A stretch of DNA of 64,000 nucleotides from Methylobacter sp. (GTDB taxonomy: Bacteria; Pseudomonadota; Gammaproteobacteria; Methylococcales; Methylomonadaceae): the NCBI RefSeq assembly GCF_023227905.1, contig NZ_JALOCF010000011.1:42317-106316 (forward strand), written 5' to 3'. Positions 26,959 through 35,463 of this stretch are shown in pieces. Within the stretch, counting starts at the first letter, position 1. Each line of letters opens with the position of its first letter. A program made the translations under genes and the position numbers. The notes below the pieces were generated by a model, which saw only the letters and a list, made by a program, of their open reading frames with translations, had not been told where the DNA came from and did not search any database.

Positions 26959-28218
26959 CTAACGGGAAATTCGGACTCCATCCCAGGAATAGCCCAGCGA
27001 AAACATTACTGCGTTAGAGTCCATCGATCCATCAGTTAAATTTTGAAAATCATTATTGTCTTGCTGGAAATCCTGAGAACTGTAAGCGTAACTGCCCTTT
27101 AGCTGCCAATCTTTTGCGAGCTCCCAAGCAACGCCCGGGATCACAGTGTAGTAGTTGCGATTAAATTGACTGGCTGAGATGTTGTTGAACGATTCGCTAC
27201 GCCTATAATTGCTTCTGAGATCCAGTAAGAGATGTTGGGTTAAACGGTACGAATAATTAGCGAAAATGGAGCTGGTTTGCAGTGTTTGCCCGATAGCGCT
27301 AGGACCAACAGAGTTAGTAAAACCGGCAGAAAACTGGGTCAACTCGTCCTTGTATTTTAGACTAATATCAGCAACACTGCCTAATGACGATGAAGAATTC
27401 TGTCCATCTGTCGCGCCGTTTGAATCCTGCTGTGAGTCAACCCACAGGGGGCCGCCAGACACGCTTGCCGACCAAAGGTGATTGATTTCATAGTTCGCGC
27501 CCAGTTGAAAGCCAAACAGATTTTGAGCCGATGTATTCGAGCCAGTGTATTGGATGTCGGAAAATAAAAGTTTTTCATTTAAAGATAGACGCTGGTTCCA
27601 TTCATGGCTTCCACCCAAACTAACTTTGTAGGTCTCGTTCCCTCTGAAATTTAGTCCGTCAATTGAAGCGACTCCGCCAACTGGATTGCTATAGCTTGTC
27701 TTGGAGTATGAAGTATTTAGAACCAACTGATCGCGTGGTGTCCACTGCCAGGTCCACGAGGGAGCCACGTAATAGCTTTTAGACTGATTATTGGGTGTAA
27801 GTAGCCCTGTATCTTCGATTTGTTGGGCATATGAACAGCTAGCGCTGTACCCACCATCTAAATTAAAGACACTGCGATTGGTGTGATAGCCATTGTTCGA
27901 GCTTAGTTTATAATTATCACAATCCCAGTGAGAGTTATCGTAACGACGAATATCTCCCTGTCCTTCAAAGCCAAGGTCCAGTACCCCTGTCTTTCGGGTT
28001 GCTTCTAAACTTGGTTTCAAAAGGTATCCAACCACAGAATCTTTTTGAATAGAACTGAATGCAATATTGTCGTTATATTGCAGCCCTTGCTCCAAAGAGC
28101 CTTTCAATGCCCATTCAGCTGCGGCTACGTCTTTTCCAAAAGCAATGCAGGTTAGAACAAGCAATGCTATGCTTCGGTTGCGGCACATGTTTTTTTGGAA
28201 TGATTTAAGGAGCAACAA
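26959..28218 (-). CDS. Outer-membrane beta-barrel protein linked to polysaccharide export
   Basis: A 419-residue exported protein. The signal peptide contains SIALLVLTCIAFGKDVAAAE. The mature part alternates polar and hydrophobic residues in amphipathic strands ending in aromatics (GSLEQGLQYNDNIAFSS, VGYLLKPSLEATRKTG, LVLNTSYSKTSYSNP, SYRLTQHLLLDLRSNYRRSE), as in porin-like barrels of PEP-CTERM/EPS loci. It overlaps the upstream Wza-like gene by 14 bases, so the two are translated together. It may form the outer-membrane exit for the polymer. The last residues (DGVRISR) lack the canonical C-terminal Phe/Tyr. Confidence 0.75.
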   Translation of the reverse strand: MLLLKSFQKNMCRNRSIALLVLTCIAFGKDVAAAEWALKGSLEQGLQYNDNIAFSSIQKDSVVGYLLKPSLEATRKTGVLDLGFEGQGDIRRYDNSHWDCDNYKLSSNNGYHTNRSVFNLDGGYSASCSYAQQIEDTGLLTPNNQSKSYYVAPSWTWQWTPRDQLVLNTSYSKTSYSNPVGGVASIDGLNFRGNETYKVSLGGSHEWNQRLSLNEKLLFSDIQYTGSNTSAQNLFGFQLGANYEINHLWSASVSGGPLWVDSQQDSNGATDGQNSSSSLGSVADISLKYKDELTQFSAGFTNSVGPSAIGQTLQTSSIFANYSYRLTQHLLLDLRSNYRRSESFNNISASQFNRNYYTVIPGVAWELAKDWQLKGSYAYSSQDFQQDNNDFQNLTDGSMDSNAVMFSLGYSWDGVRISR

Positions 28219-28807
28219 TAGTATCGCCGCTTTGCAATAAGATATTGGATTCTATGTTTTCTCCGTCCTCCACATCGCCATACTCGAAGGGAAAGGTTCT
28301 GGCTCGACCGTCTGCTTCACGTCTCAAAATTATGATGCTATTTTTTTTTGCAAATGGAGTTAAGCCGCCAGCCATACTTAAGGCTTGCATCACATCCATG
28401 GGGCCTTTCATTATAAATTGACCGGGGTGTATGACCTCGCCAGTGACATAAATCAAGTTACCCTCTGCGGCAAGCATTCTGACGTTTATTTCGGAGTCAG
28501 GAATGAATTTATTAAGACGCTCCCGTAGTAATCTAACCAAGTCTTCAGTCGTTTTACCGGCAGCGGGAACGTGCCCGACCAAGGGAAAGGAGATCGTACC
28601 ATCCGGCAGCACTACTACCTCCTGTTTTAAATTTTCCTCTTGCCAAACGGTGATTTCCAGTTTATCACCAGGATTGAGGCGGTAAACATTGCCTGCCAGG
28701 GCAAAAGTCGAATTGGACAGTAAAAAAACTATGCAACTAAAAAAAATCGTCCCAAGACTGCCCCTATAACATGAAGATATCAAATTCTTTAAGGTGAATG
28801 TATTCAT
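28205..28807 (-). CDS. Wza-like polysaccharide export protein
   Basis: A 200-residue exported protein. After a signal peptide (TIFFSCIVFLLSNSTFALA), the Poly_export domain reads NVYRLNPGDKLEITVW and VVLPDGTISFPLVGHVPAAG, followed by a SLBB-like domain (GNLIYVTGEVIHPGQF, MDVMQALSMAGGLTPFA). It is shorter than Wza, with one SLBB repeat and no C-terminal outer-membrane helix. No lipobox cysteine is evident. It probably works with the overlapping barrel gene as an export channel, separate from the epsE/epsL pair at 34-40 kb. Confidence 0.85.
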   Translation of the reverse strand: MNTFTLKNLISSCYRGSLGTIFFSCIVFLLSNSTFALAGNVYRLNPGDKLEITVWQEENLKQEVVVLPDGTISFPLVGHVPAAGKTTEDLVRLLRERLNKFIPDSEINVRMLAAEGNLIYVTGEVIHPGQFIMKGPMDVMQALSMAGGLTPFAKKNSIIILRREADGRARTFPFEYGDVEDGENIESNILLQSGDTIVAP

Positions 28808-29219
28808 TCGCTAATTATCCAAAATCGTTGCGTTAATCAATCAATGTGTTAACTAATAAGCTAAATTCGGAAGATTCCAATTCAGTATATTATGACAGGG
28901 TATCAATGCTTCAGCGGCGTTGTGTCTAGTTGTAATAGCCTCTGTTTGGGGCATTAGGCAAGATGTTCGTAGTAGAACGAATCAAGTTTCTTAATGTGTG
29001 TTTTTGTTCAGCCTTACCCTTTTTGTAAGTTTACCATTTTTGAAAGCAAGTAGAAGAGTTATTCATGTCAACGAATTTGTTGAGTTAACTTTTCTATTCT
29101 CAGCAATCGTTCGATGCCTTCTAAATTATACATAAACTAAATATCTTACGAGGCGGCTATGGCTAAGCGAAAGGATTTGGACTCAAGTATTGAGGAGCAG
29201 TCCAATTGAAGTCCTGGTC

Positions 29220-29330
29220 TTGTTCAACAAAGGCATTATCAATAAAGACGGGCGCGGCCATGTAATGGACAATATTTTTACCGGGTCATTGTGGGCGCGG
29301 ACAATGAAATATTAATACGTGAGCAGTAGG
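29220..29330 (+). pseudogene. IS3-family transposase fragment (OrfB catalytic region)
   Basis: One frame reads KGIINKDGRGHVMDNIFTGS and then LWARTMKY before a stop. This matches the integrase-core stretch of IS3 transposases, usually SMDGKGRWMDNVFIERLWRSLKYE. Only this piece is clear. The neighbouring DNA at 29150-29215 may hold more of the same element in other frames. Confidence 0.6.
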
Positions 29331-29742
29331 ACTTACTTGATAGGATTGATGTGCTATTTTCAGCTTTGTTATGAGGAAAGGACAACGAGATTTATAGGGC
29401 AAAAACATCGGCCCGGATATACCAGGCAGTCATTGATAGTGTAGGGGTTGTCGATAAATTTAATGGTACGAAGAAGGTGTCCGTCTCTCTAACAGAAGAA
29501 ATGGGACGGCGCTATTTGGTTAAAATGTTAGTAGGGATCCAACTTATAAGTTGACTGGATATTTATCTGGACAGTGGGTCGCTTGAATTGTCGTTAAAAC
29601 GGCTGTCTTTATTTCCCGGCTGAACGTTGCGTATGGCCGTTAAGCGCTTGGCCTCAATTTGCAATTAATTTTATTGCTGATATTAAGATGTTGGAAGAAT
29701 TATCGAGCGGTTCTACATTCTATTGCATTTCACCGGGCAATA

Positions 29743-29777
29743 AAAAACCCGCGAAGCCTTACGACTTGCGGGTTTTT
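29743..29777 (-). terminator. Rho-independent terminator of tRNA-Leu
   Basis: AAAAACCCGC at 29743-29752 pairs with GCGGGTTTTT at 29768-29777. Read on the minus strand, the stem is followed by a T-rich run, 30 bases after the tRNA 3' end. Confidence 0.8.
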
Positions 29778-29808
29778 AGGGTTCTTTGCACGGCTCTGAA
29801 CCAATGTT

Positions 29809-29895
29809 TGGTACCGAGGGCCGGAATCGAACCGGCACGATGTCACCATCACCGGATTTTGAATCCGGCGCGTCTACCAGTTCCGCCACCCCGGC
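29809..29895 (-). tRNA. tRNA-Leu, anticodon CAA
   Basis: On the minus strand the 87-nt cloverleaf starts GCCGGGGTGGCGGAACTGGT and ends with encoded CCA. The acceptor is a 7-bp stem including a G-U at the first pair, as in other leucine tRNAs. The anticodon loop TTCAAAA sits on a 5-bp stem (CCGGA/TCCGG) and gives anticodon CAA, reading UUG. A long variable arm (GATGGTGACATC) and the T-loop TTCGATT confirm a class II tRNA. Confidence 0.95.
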
Positions 29896-29985
29896 AAAGA
29901 ACGGACATTATAGGCAAGACTTATCAAAAAGGCCAGCTTTTTTTAAGGTGTATTTAAAAAGCCTAACCTGATAATATCGCCCGCT

Positions 29986-31032
29986 ATGAAAAAAAGTGAT
30001 TTTAATTACCTGTTACCCGAAGCGCTAATTGCGCAAAAACCCTTGGCGGAACGCACTGCAAGTCGCCTGTTATGCATGGATCGAAATACCGGACGAATAG
30101 CTGACCGGCAATTTATCGACTTCATTGATTTGATCGACGAGCGTGACTTGTTGGTTTTTAATGATACTAAAGTGATTCCAGCTAGATTGTTTGGTAAAAA
30201 GCAAAGCGGCGGCAAGGTCGAGATTCTTATCGAACGTATTTTGGACGATCATCATGCCATTGCTCATGTCAGAGCCAGCAAAGCGGCAAAAGCGGGTACT
30301 TTAATTGAATTGGATAACGGCTATGGCTGCGAAGTCTTGGGGCGGGCGGACGATCTCTTTCATCTGGAATTTAAGGGCGAGCCTAGTTTGCTTACGATAT
30401 TGGAGCAAATCGGCCATATTCCATTGCCGCCTTATATTACCCGAGAAGACGATCAATCCGATCTGGCTCGCTACCAGACCGTCTTTGCAAGAGAGGTCGG
30501 AGCCGTTGCAGCGCCCACAGCAGGGCTTCATTTCGATCAAGCCATGATGGAGAAACTTAAAGCCAAAGGTGTGCAAAGCGCTTTTGTGACCTTGCATGTC
30601 GGCAGCGGTACTTTTCAGCCGGTCAGGGTAGAGAATTTATCCGAACATTTAATGCACAAAGAATATTTTGCCGTGCTGCCGGAGGCGGTAGCGGCCGTTC
30701 AGCAAGCCAAAGCAAGGGGAGGGCGGGTTGTCGCGATAGGCACGACTGCGGTCAGGGCGCTGGAATCGGCATCCCAAAGTGGCCAGCTTGAGGCCGGCTT
30801 TGGCGATACTGACTTGTTTATTACCCCAGGCTATCAATTCAAATCAGTCGATGCAATATTGACCAACTTTCACCTGCCCGAATCTACCCTGTTGATGCTG
30901 GTCTCAGCGTTTGCCGGTTATGAGCATATTATGAATGCTTACAAGCATGCTATTGACCAATCTTACCGATTCTTCAGCTATGGGGATGCGATGTTTTTGG
31001 TGCGTGATTTTATTAAAAATGATGAGTTTTAA
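29986..31032 (+). CDS. queA: S-adenosylmethionine:tRNA ribosyltransferase-isomerase QueA
   Basis: A 348-residue cytoplasmic enzyme that transfers and isomerises the ribose of SAM to make epoxyqueuosine at the wobble base of GUN-anticodon tRNAs. DFNYLLPEALIAQKPLAERT at the start, LLVFNDTKVIPARLFG, GHIPLPPYI, RYQTVFA, GAVAAPTAGLHFD, LHVGSGTFQPV and ESTLLMLVSAFAG are all diagnostic. The length is typical. It diverges from the tRNA-Leu gene. In many gammaproteobacteria tgt follows queA; here insertion-sequence debris and galE follow instead, so the usual partner is absent from this position. Confidence 0.95.
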   Translation: MKKSDFNYLLPEALIAQKPLAERTASRLLCMDRNTGRIADRQFIDFIDLIDERDLLVFNDTKVIPARLFGKKQSGGKVEILIERILDDHHAIAHVRASKAAKAGTLIELDNGYGCEVLGRADDLFHLEFKGEPSLLTILEQIGHIPLPPYITREDDQSDLARYQTVFAREVGAVAAPTAGLHFDQAMMEKLKAKGVQSAFVTLHVGSGTFQPVRVENLSEHLMHKEYFAVLPEAVAAVQQAKARGGRVVAIGTTAVRALESASQSGQLEAGFGDTDLFITPGYQFKSVDAILTNFHLPESTLLMLVSAFAGYEHIMNAYKHAIDQSYRFFSYGDAMFLVRDFIKNDEF

Positions 31033-31815
31033 TTAACGTCGTCTTTCATTTTCATGCCATTCAAACGCTGATTTTTGCGAGAAGGCGGTTTATTAAAGTT
31101 TCAAGAACATTGATTGCATTAATAAACTGATAAATCAGCGCTTTTACCAGTCTATGCCGGCCTTTAAAGAAGGCTTCGAGTCCAACTTCCATACTGCTTG
31201 ACGCAGCCGTGTAGCTATAGGATCTGCTTCCTTGCTGGCGGTCCGCTTTTTAGCGTACTGATGACTGTGCTTTTTGTTAATCCTCAACACCAGTCCCTTG
31301 TATTTCAAATAACAGAGCTTCTCCTGCGACAAAAGTTAGAAAGGAAGATTCTGAATGATCAACCCTTATTGCCGTCAATAACGTTGTATTTCTTGTTCTG
31401 AACGCTCGGATTTTGTAATTTTGCCGCTGCCACATTCTTGGCAGATGATGTCCTGACAGCATATGCCATGCTACAGATTTAACCTGCCGCTCACGGCGTC
31501 CCATATTGATTTAATTAACGTTTTTCTAAGTATTTGACGATATACCAAGGTCTCGTCATTTAACTTAATGTGTGCCCGTAGATGTATGTTCTCTCCGAGA
31601 TTCACCTGACGGGGAAAATGAAGTCATGTCTACAAAATAATTAAGCAAGCATTTTTTCAAGCGCTACGACAACACTGGATTCAAAGTTATTGAACTCCAT
31701 TCTTGTGCCTCGCAGACGTTAATGGGGATGGCTGACCGGGAAATATTGCGAACGCCGACAGGAATGCGGGGATCAAGGGAAAGGTTGTCGCGGCAAGATG
31801 ATAAAGGAATATAGC
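31033..31815. other. Gap holding insertion-sequence debris
   Basis: About 780 bases without an intact gene. The middle part carries a zinc-ribbon transposase-like remnant on the minus strand. The right end supplies the galE leader with an AAAGGA ribosome-binding site near 31802. Confidence 0.45.
31140..31500 (-). pseudogene. Zinc-ribbon transposase-like remnant (IS1-type?)
   Basis: On the minus strand one frame reads CQDIICQECGSGKITKSERS then EQEIQRY before a stop. That is the N-terminal zinc-ribbon layout (C-x2-C and an RYxC-like end) of IS1/IS1595-like transposases. Downstream pieces in other frames are basic and short. The family is a guess; decay is clear. Confidence 0.4.
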
Positions 31816-32829
31816 ATGAATATTTTAGTGACAGGCGGAGTAGGTTTTATTGGTAGTCATACTTGTGTGGAGTTGTTGAATTCAGGCTACCAAGTGGTAA
31901 TCATTGATAATCTGCTCAACAGTAAAGCTAGTGTTGTGGACCGAGTGGCGGCCATTACCGGAAAGCGACCTACGCTGATACAGGCGGATGTCCGCGATAA
32001 GGAGGCGCTGCGCGGTGTTTTTTCAGAACACAAGATTGATGCGGTGATTCATTTTGCAGGGCTAAAGGCGGTGGGCGAATCGGTTCAGCAGTCGCTGCAA
32101 TATTACGACAATAATATCGGCAGTACTTTAGCCTTGTGCCAAGTAATGACGGAATTCGGCGTATTTAAACTGGTGTTCAGTTCGTCAGCTACTGTTTATG
32201 GCGATCCTGCAAGCGTGCCGATTAGTGAGGATTTTCCGCTTAAAGTGACCAATCCTTACGGCAGGTCGAAGCTGATGAACGAAGAGATCCTGCGGGATTT
32301 GTTTGTATCGGATGCTCGCTGGCATATCATGCTGCTGCGTTACTTCAACCCGGTAGGTGCGCACGAGAGCGGCATGATCGGTGAAGATCCTAACGGCGTT
32401 CCCAATAATTTGATGCCCTATGTATCGCAAGTGGCGGCAGGCAAATTGAGCGAGCTCCCGGTATATGGCAATGATTGGCCAACGCCGGATGGTACGGGGG
32501 TACGGGATTATATTCATGTATCTGATCTGGCCAATGGCCATAAAAAAGCCTTGGAAAAAATCAACCAGGCAGAGCCAGGTGTTTATACGTTCAATCTTGG
32601 TACCGGGCGCGGCTATAGTGTGCTTGAAATGGTTGCTGCCTTTGAGCGAGTGACAGGACAGTCCGTACCCTATCGCATTGTTGGTAGAAGAACAGGCGAT
32701 ATTGCAAGTTGCTATGCTAATACTGAGCTGGCTAAGGCAGAGCTTGGTTGTGAGGCAACCCGAGATCTGGAAAAGATGTGTGCCGATCTATGGCAGTGGC
32801 AACAATTTTGTGCGAATGGCATTGAGTAA
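31816..32829 (+). CDS. galE: UDP-glucose 4-epimerase
   Basis: A 337-residue short-chain dehydrogenase family enzyme. The NAD motif is LVTGGVGFIGSHTCVELL. HFAGLKAVGESVQQ, FSSSATVYGDP and the catalytic NPYGRSK (Tyr and Lys) follow. LRYFNPVGAHESGMIGEDP and GVRDYIHVSDLANGH are the GalE-specific substrate blocks. It interconverts UDP-glucose and UDP-galactose, here presumably to feed glycan synthesis. ATG 31816 is chosen over the frame start at 31798 because AAAGGA precedes it and the fold starts there. The gene stands alone, about 500 bases before the EPS operon. Confidence 0.93.
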   Translation: MNILVTGGVGFIGSHTCVELLNSGYQVVIIDNLLNSKASVVDRVAAITGKRPTLIQADVRDKEALRGVFSEHKIDAVIHFAGLKAVGESVQQSLQYYDNNIGSTLALCQVMTEFGVFKLVFSSSATVYGDPASVPISEDFPLKVTNPYGRSKLMNEEILRDLFVSDARWHIMLLRYFNPVGAHESGMIGEDPNGVPNNLMPYVSQVAAGKLSELPVYGNDWPTPDGTGVRDYIHVSDLANGHKKALEKINQAEPGVYTFNLGTGRGYSVLEMVAAFERVTGQSVPYRIVGRRTGDIASCYANTELAKAELGCEATRDLEKMCADLWQWQQFCANGIE

Positions 32830-33341
32830 TACTTAAGTCCTTGGCACAAAAATTATGCATTCCTTGCTTGCACAGGCGATTTCGAATTTTGTGTAAGCAG
32901 TTTTTGTTGGATAGGCATCAGATCTTTCCCACAATGCTAAACCGGTTGATAACCGCTTTCCTGCCGCTATTAATTTAAGGGGTCATGTGTTGTTGCATTG
33001 GCTTACAGCGAATTATTGTTAACAACATTCCTTGAATTTCTTCCTGATTTTTTTGATGCCTCATGATGAGAAATTGCCGGCCTGTCGACGCAAGCAGAAG
33101 CTAAGCACTTGAAGTATTTAAGTGTTTTTACTAATTGTTCAAAGGATGTGTTTCTTATAATCTGAGACTGTTCCTATTTTTCCAACAGACTAACTTGTTT
33201 TTAGGATGCTTATTTTTAAGACATAGAAGTGTTTGCATCATTAAGTATTGGACTGGATTGAATGACAGTTTCAGCAATCGTTTTAAATTGATGGGTGATG
33301 CAAAAAGCAAATTATTTTCATAATCCTTTTAGGAGTTCACC
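32830..33341. other. Intergenic region before the EPS operon
   Basis: No gene is recognised. AGGAG at 33331-33335 serves the small frame that follows. I found no WRCYTAGGTA site here. Confidence 0.4.
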
Positions 33342-33479
33342 ATGAAAATTATTAAAGAGAATGTCTTGGTTTTGTTGTCTATAGGCTCGTTCGTACTTGC
33401 TAATCTTGATCAGCGCTGCGCAGGTGAGGGTAGGGTGACACGGAACTTAAGCCCTCTTAATAATTCATGTACGGTTTGA
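33342..33479 (+). CDS. Possible small secreted peptide (45 codons)
   Basis: ATG 33342 has AGGAG at 33331-33335. The first 22 residues (MKIIKENVLVLLSIGSFVLA, then NL) look like a short signal peptide or membrane anchor, and the rest is polar with two cysteines. No family is recognised. It lies 100 bases before the sugar transferase gene and could be the surviving start of a lost gene rather than a functional peptide. Confidence 0.35.
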   Translation: MKIIKENVLVLLSIGSFVLANLDQRCAGEGRVTRNLSPLNNSCTV

Positions 33480-33582
33480 AGATGGTTTTTTTGAATTATT
33501 GTCCTATCGCTTTTTTTACTGGCCATTCATTATGATTAACAGTATAGATTCTGAATTCAGTAAAACTATTTGGAGTAACTCC

Positions 33583-34590
33583 ATGGCTGGCTTAGTGCTG
33601 CGGCGATGGTCCTCCCGTGCGGTTATTGTCGGGCTTAGCGATATAAGCCGCAAGTTAACGCACCAATTTAAGCGAAACCCGTTGTTGAGAGTGGGCTGCA
33701 TGGGGTTTTTCGATGATCGCTGGTCGGAACGCTTGCCGGAAGACAAACAATGCCAGCCGCGGCTAGGCAGCATTGCTGCGACTGCTGCGTTTGTTAAAGC
33801 CTATAACGTTCAGCATATTTACATCGCTTTACCTTTGAGCGCACAGCCGCGGATTCTGGCGTTACTGGATGATTTACGCGACACCACCGCATCAATTTAC
33901 TTTGTGCCGGATTTAGCTTCATTTGATTTAATTCAGGCCAACATCAGCATCATAGACGGCATTCCCATAGTAGCAGTGTGTGAAAGCCCGTTTGTCGGTA
34001 TCAACAGCATAATTAAACGGGTCAGCGATGTAATCATCTCGCTGTTGATTTTGCTGGTTATCTCACCTTTGATGCTGTTGATTGCCGTTGGCATAAAGCT
34101 TACCTCGCGCGGACCGGTGCTATTCAAGCAGCGTCGATATGGATTGGATGGCAAGGAGATTGTTGTTTATAAATTTCGCAGTATGACGGTTATGGAAGAC
34201 GATGAACAGGTTAACCAGGCAACCCGTAATGATCCAAGAATTACCCGGTTTGGCAGTTTTCTACGGAAAACATCTCTGGACGAGTTACCGCAGTTTATCA
34301 ATGTACTACAGGGAGGCATGAGCGTTGTCGGTCCGAGACCGCATGCTGTCAGTCATAATGAAATGTACCGCAGCCTGATCAAAGGATACATGATCAGGCA
34401 TAAGGTAAAGCCCGGCATTACCGGCTGGGCGCAGATCAATGGTTTCCGTGGTGAAACCGATACTCTGGAAAAAATGCAGGCCCGGATTGATTACGATCTC
34501 GATTACCTGCGCAACTGGTCATTATTTCTCGACTTATTGATCATATTTAAAACTATCAACGTGGTCATAGAGGATAAAAATGCTTACTAA
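33583..34590 (+). CDS. Undecaprenyl-phosphate sugar phosphotransferase (WcaJ/EpsB-like), lacking the N-terminal membrane domain
   Basis: A 335-residue priming enzyme that would move a sugar-1-phosphate to undecaprenyl phosphate at the inner membrane. Residues about 5-140 are the Rossmann-like middle domain (SSRAVIVGLSDISRKL). The re-entrant hydrophobic helix (SLLILLVISPLMLLIAVGIK) and catalytic domain follow: GPVLFKQRRYGLDG, VYKFRSM, FGSFLRKTSLDELPQFINVL, SVVGPRPHAV and KPGITGWAQI. Full-length members are about 460 residues with four N-terminal helices, which are missing. ATG 33583 has GGAG seven bases upstream; the open frame reaches back only to 33499. The catalytic half looks complete. It overlaps epsE by 11 bases. 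Confidence 0.85.
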   Translation: MAGLVLRRWSSRAVIVGLSDISRKLTHQFKRNPLLRVGCMGFFDDRWSERLPEDKQCQPRLGSIAATAAFVKAYNVQHIYIALPLSAQPRILALLDDLRDTTASIYFVPDLASFDLIQANISIIDGIPIVAVCESPFVGINSIIKRVSDVIISLLILLVISPLMLLIAVGIKLTSRGPVLFKQRRYGLDGKEIVVYKFRSMTVMEDDEQVNQATRNDPRITRFGSFLRKTSLDELPQFINVLQGGMSVVGPRPHAVSHNEMYRSLIKGYMIRHKVKPGITGWAQINGFRGETDTLEKMQARIDYDLDYLRNWSLFLDLLIIFKTINVVIEDKNAY

Positions 34591-35389
34591 TACTAAATTA
34601 CAATGGTTTTATAAACGCTATCTATTGCTAATGGTTTTGTTATTGTCACCTATTCAGCAAGGTATAGCAGCCTACAATATTGGTCCGGATGATGTCTTGC
34701 GTATCTCTGTGTACGGTTATGACGATCTAAGAACTGAAACCCGCGTTTCAGCTGATGGCCGGATTACCTTTCCCCTAATCGGAGAAGTGGACGCTAGCGG
34801 AAAATCCAGCATAGAGCTGGAGGAGGCCATTGCCGTGCGTCTGATCAAAGGAGGGTTTATTCATGATGCCCAAGTCAGTGTTTCTGTATTAAACAATGTC
34901 AGCCAACAGGTGTCGGTGTTGGGCCATGTTAATAGACCAGGCCGTTATCCACTGGATTCCAATAGCTCAATAGTCGATCTGATTGCCATGGCTGAAGGAA
35001 TTGACGAAATGGGCGACACCAAGGTGATAGTCACTCGCACTGTCGACGGCAAGCCGCAAAGGCAGGAACTGGATTTAAAAGCTTATCTGGAAGATGTTGG
35101 AAATGTCGTACCTTTTAAGGTGCGTCAAGGCGATCAAGTCTATGTGCCTAAAGCCCCCATGTTTTATATTTATGGCGAAGTACAGCACCCGGGCAGTTAT
35201 CGGGTTGAACCGGATGCTTCAGTGATGAAAGCTTTGCCGATGGGTGGCGGTCTAACGCTGCGCGGTACGGAAAACGGCATAACCATCAAACGCAAGGACA
35301 AAAGCGGCGCTTTGAAGGAGATTGATGTGGACTTGGATGATGCTGTATTAAAAGATGATGTGATTTATGTTGGCGAACGCTGGTTTTAA
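34580..35389 (+). CDS. epsE: Polysaccharide export outer-membrane protein EpsE
   Basis: A 269-residue exported Wza-family protein. A signal peptide covers residues 1-31 (YLLLMVLLLSPIQQGIAA). The Poly_export domain reads YNIGPDDVLRISVYGYDDLR and VSADGRITFPLIGEVDASG. Two SLBB domains follow (VSVLGHVNRPGRYPL; FYIYGEVQHPGSYRV). It should form the periplasm-spanning export channel. Its start overlaps the end of the priming transferase, and epsF and epsG follow, the order known from methanolan-type eps loci. Confidence 0.9.
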   Translation: MLTNTKLQWFYKRYLLLMVLLLSPIQQGIAAYNIGPDDVLRISVYGYDDLRTETRVSADGRITFPLIGEVDASGKSSIELEEAIAVRLIKGGFIHDAQVSVSVLNNVSQQVSVLGHVNRPGRYPLDSNSSIVDLIAMAEGIDEMGDTKVIVTRTVDGKPQRQELDLKAYLEDVGNVVPFKVRQGDQVYVPKAPMFYIYGEVQHPGSYRVEPDASVMKALPMGGGLTLRGTENGITIKRKDKSGALKEIDVDLDDAVLKDDVIYVGERWF

Positions 35390-35463
35390 TTCAGCAAGCA
35401 ATAATCTGTAAATATTTTATTTTGTCGATTGCTCAGGTTGAGCCAGCCACGCAGCGGAACATT

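Larger units (their letters stand above)
28808..29808. other. Long gap with IS3 remnant
   Basis: About 1 kb with no intact gene. It holds the IS3 transposase fragment near 29220 and the tRNA terminator hairpin at 29743-29777. The rest is AT-rich, with no element I recognise. Confidence 0.45.
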
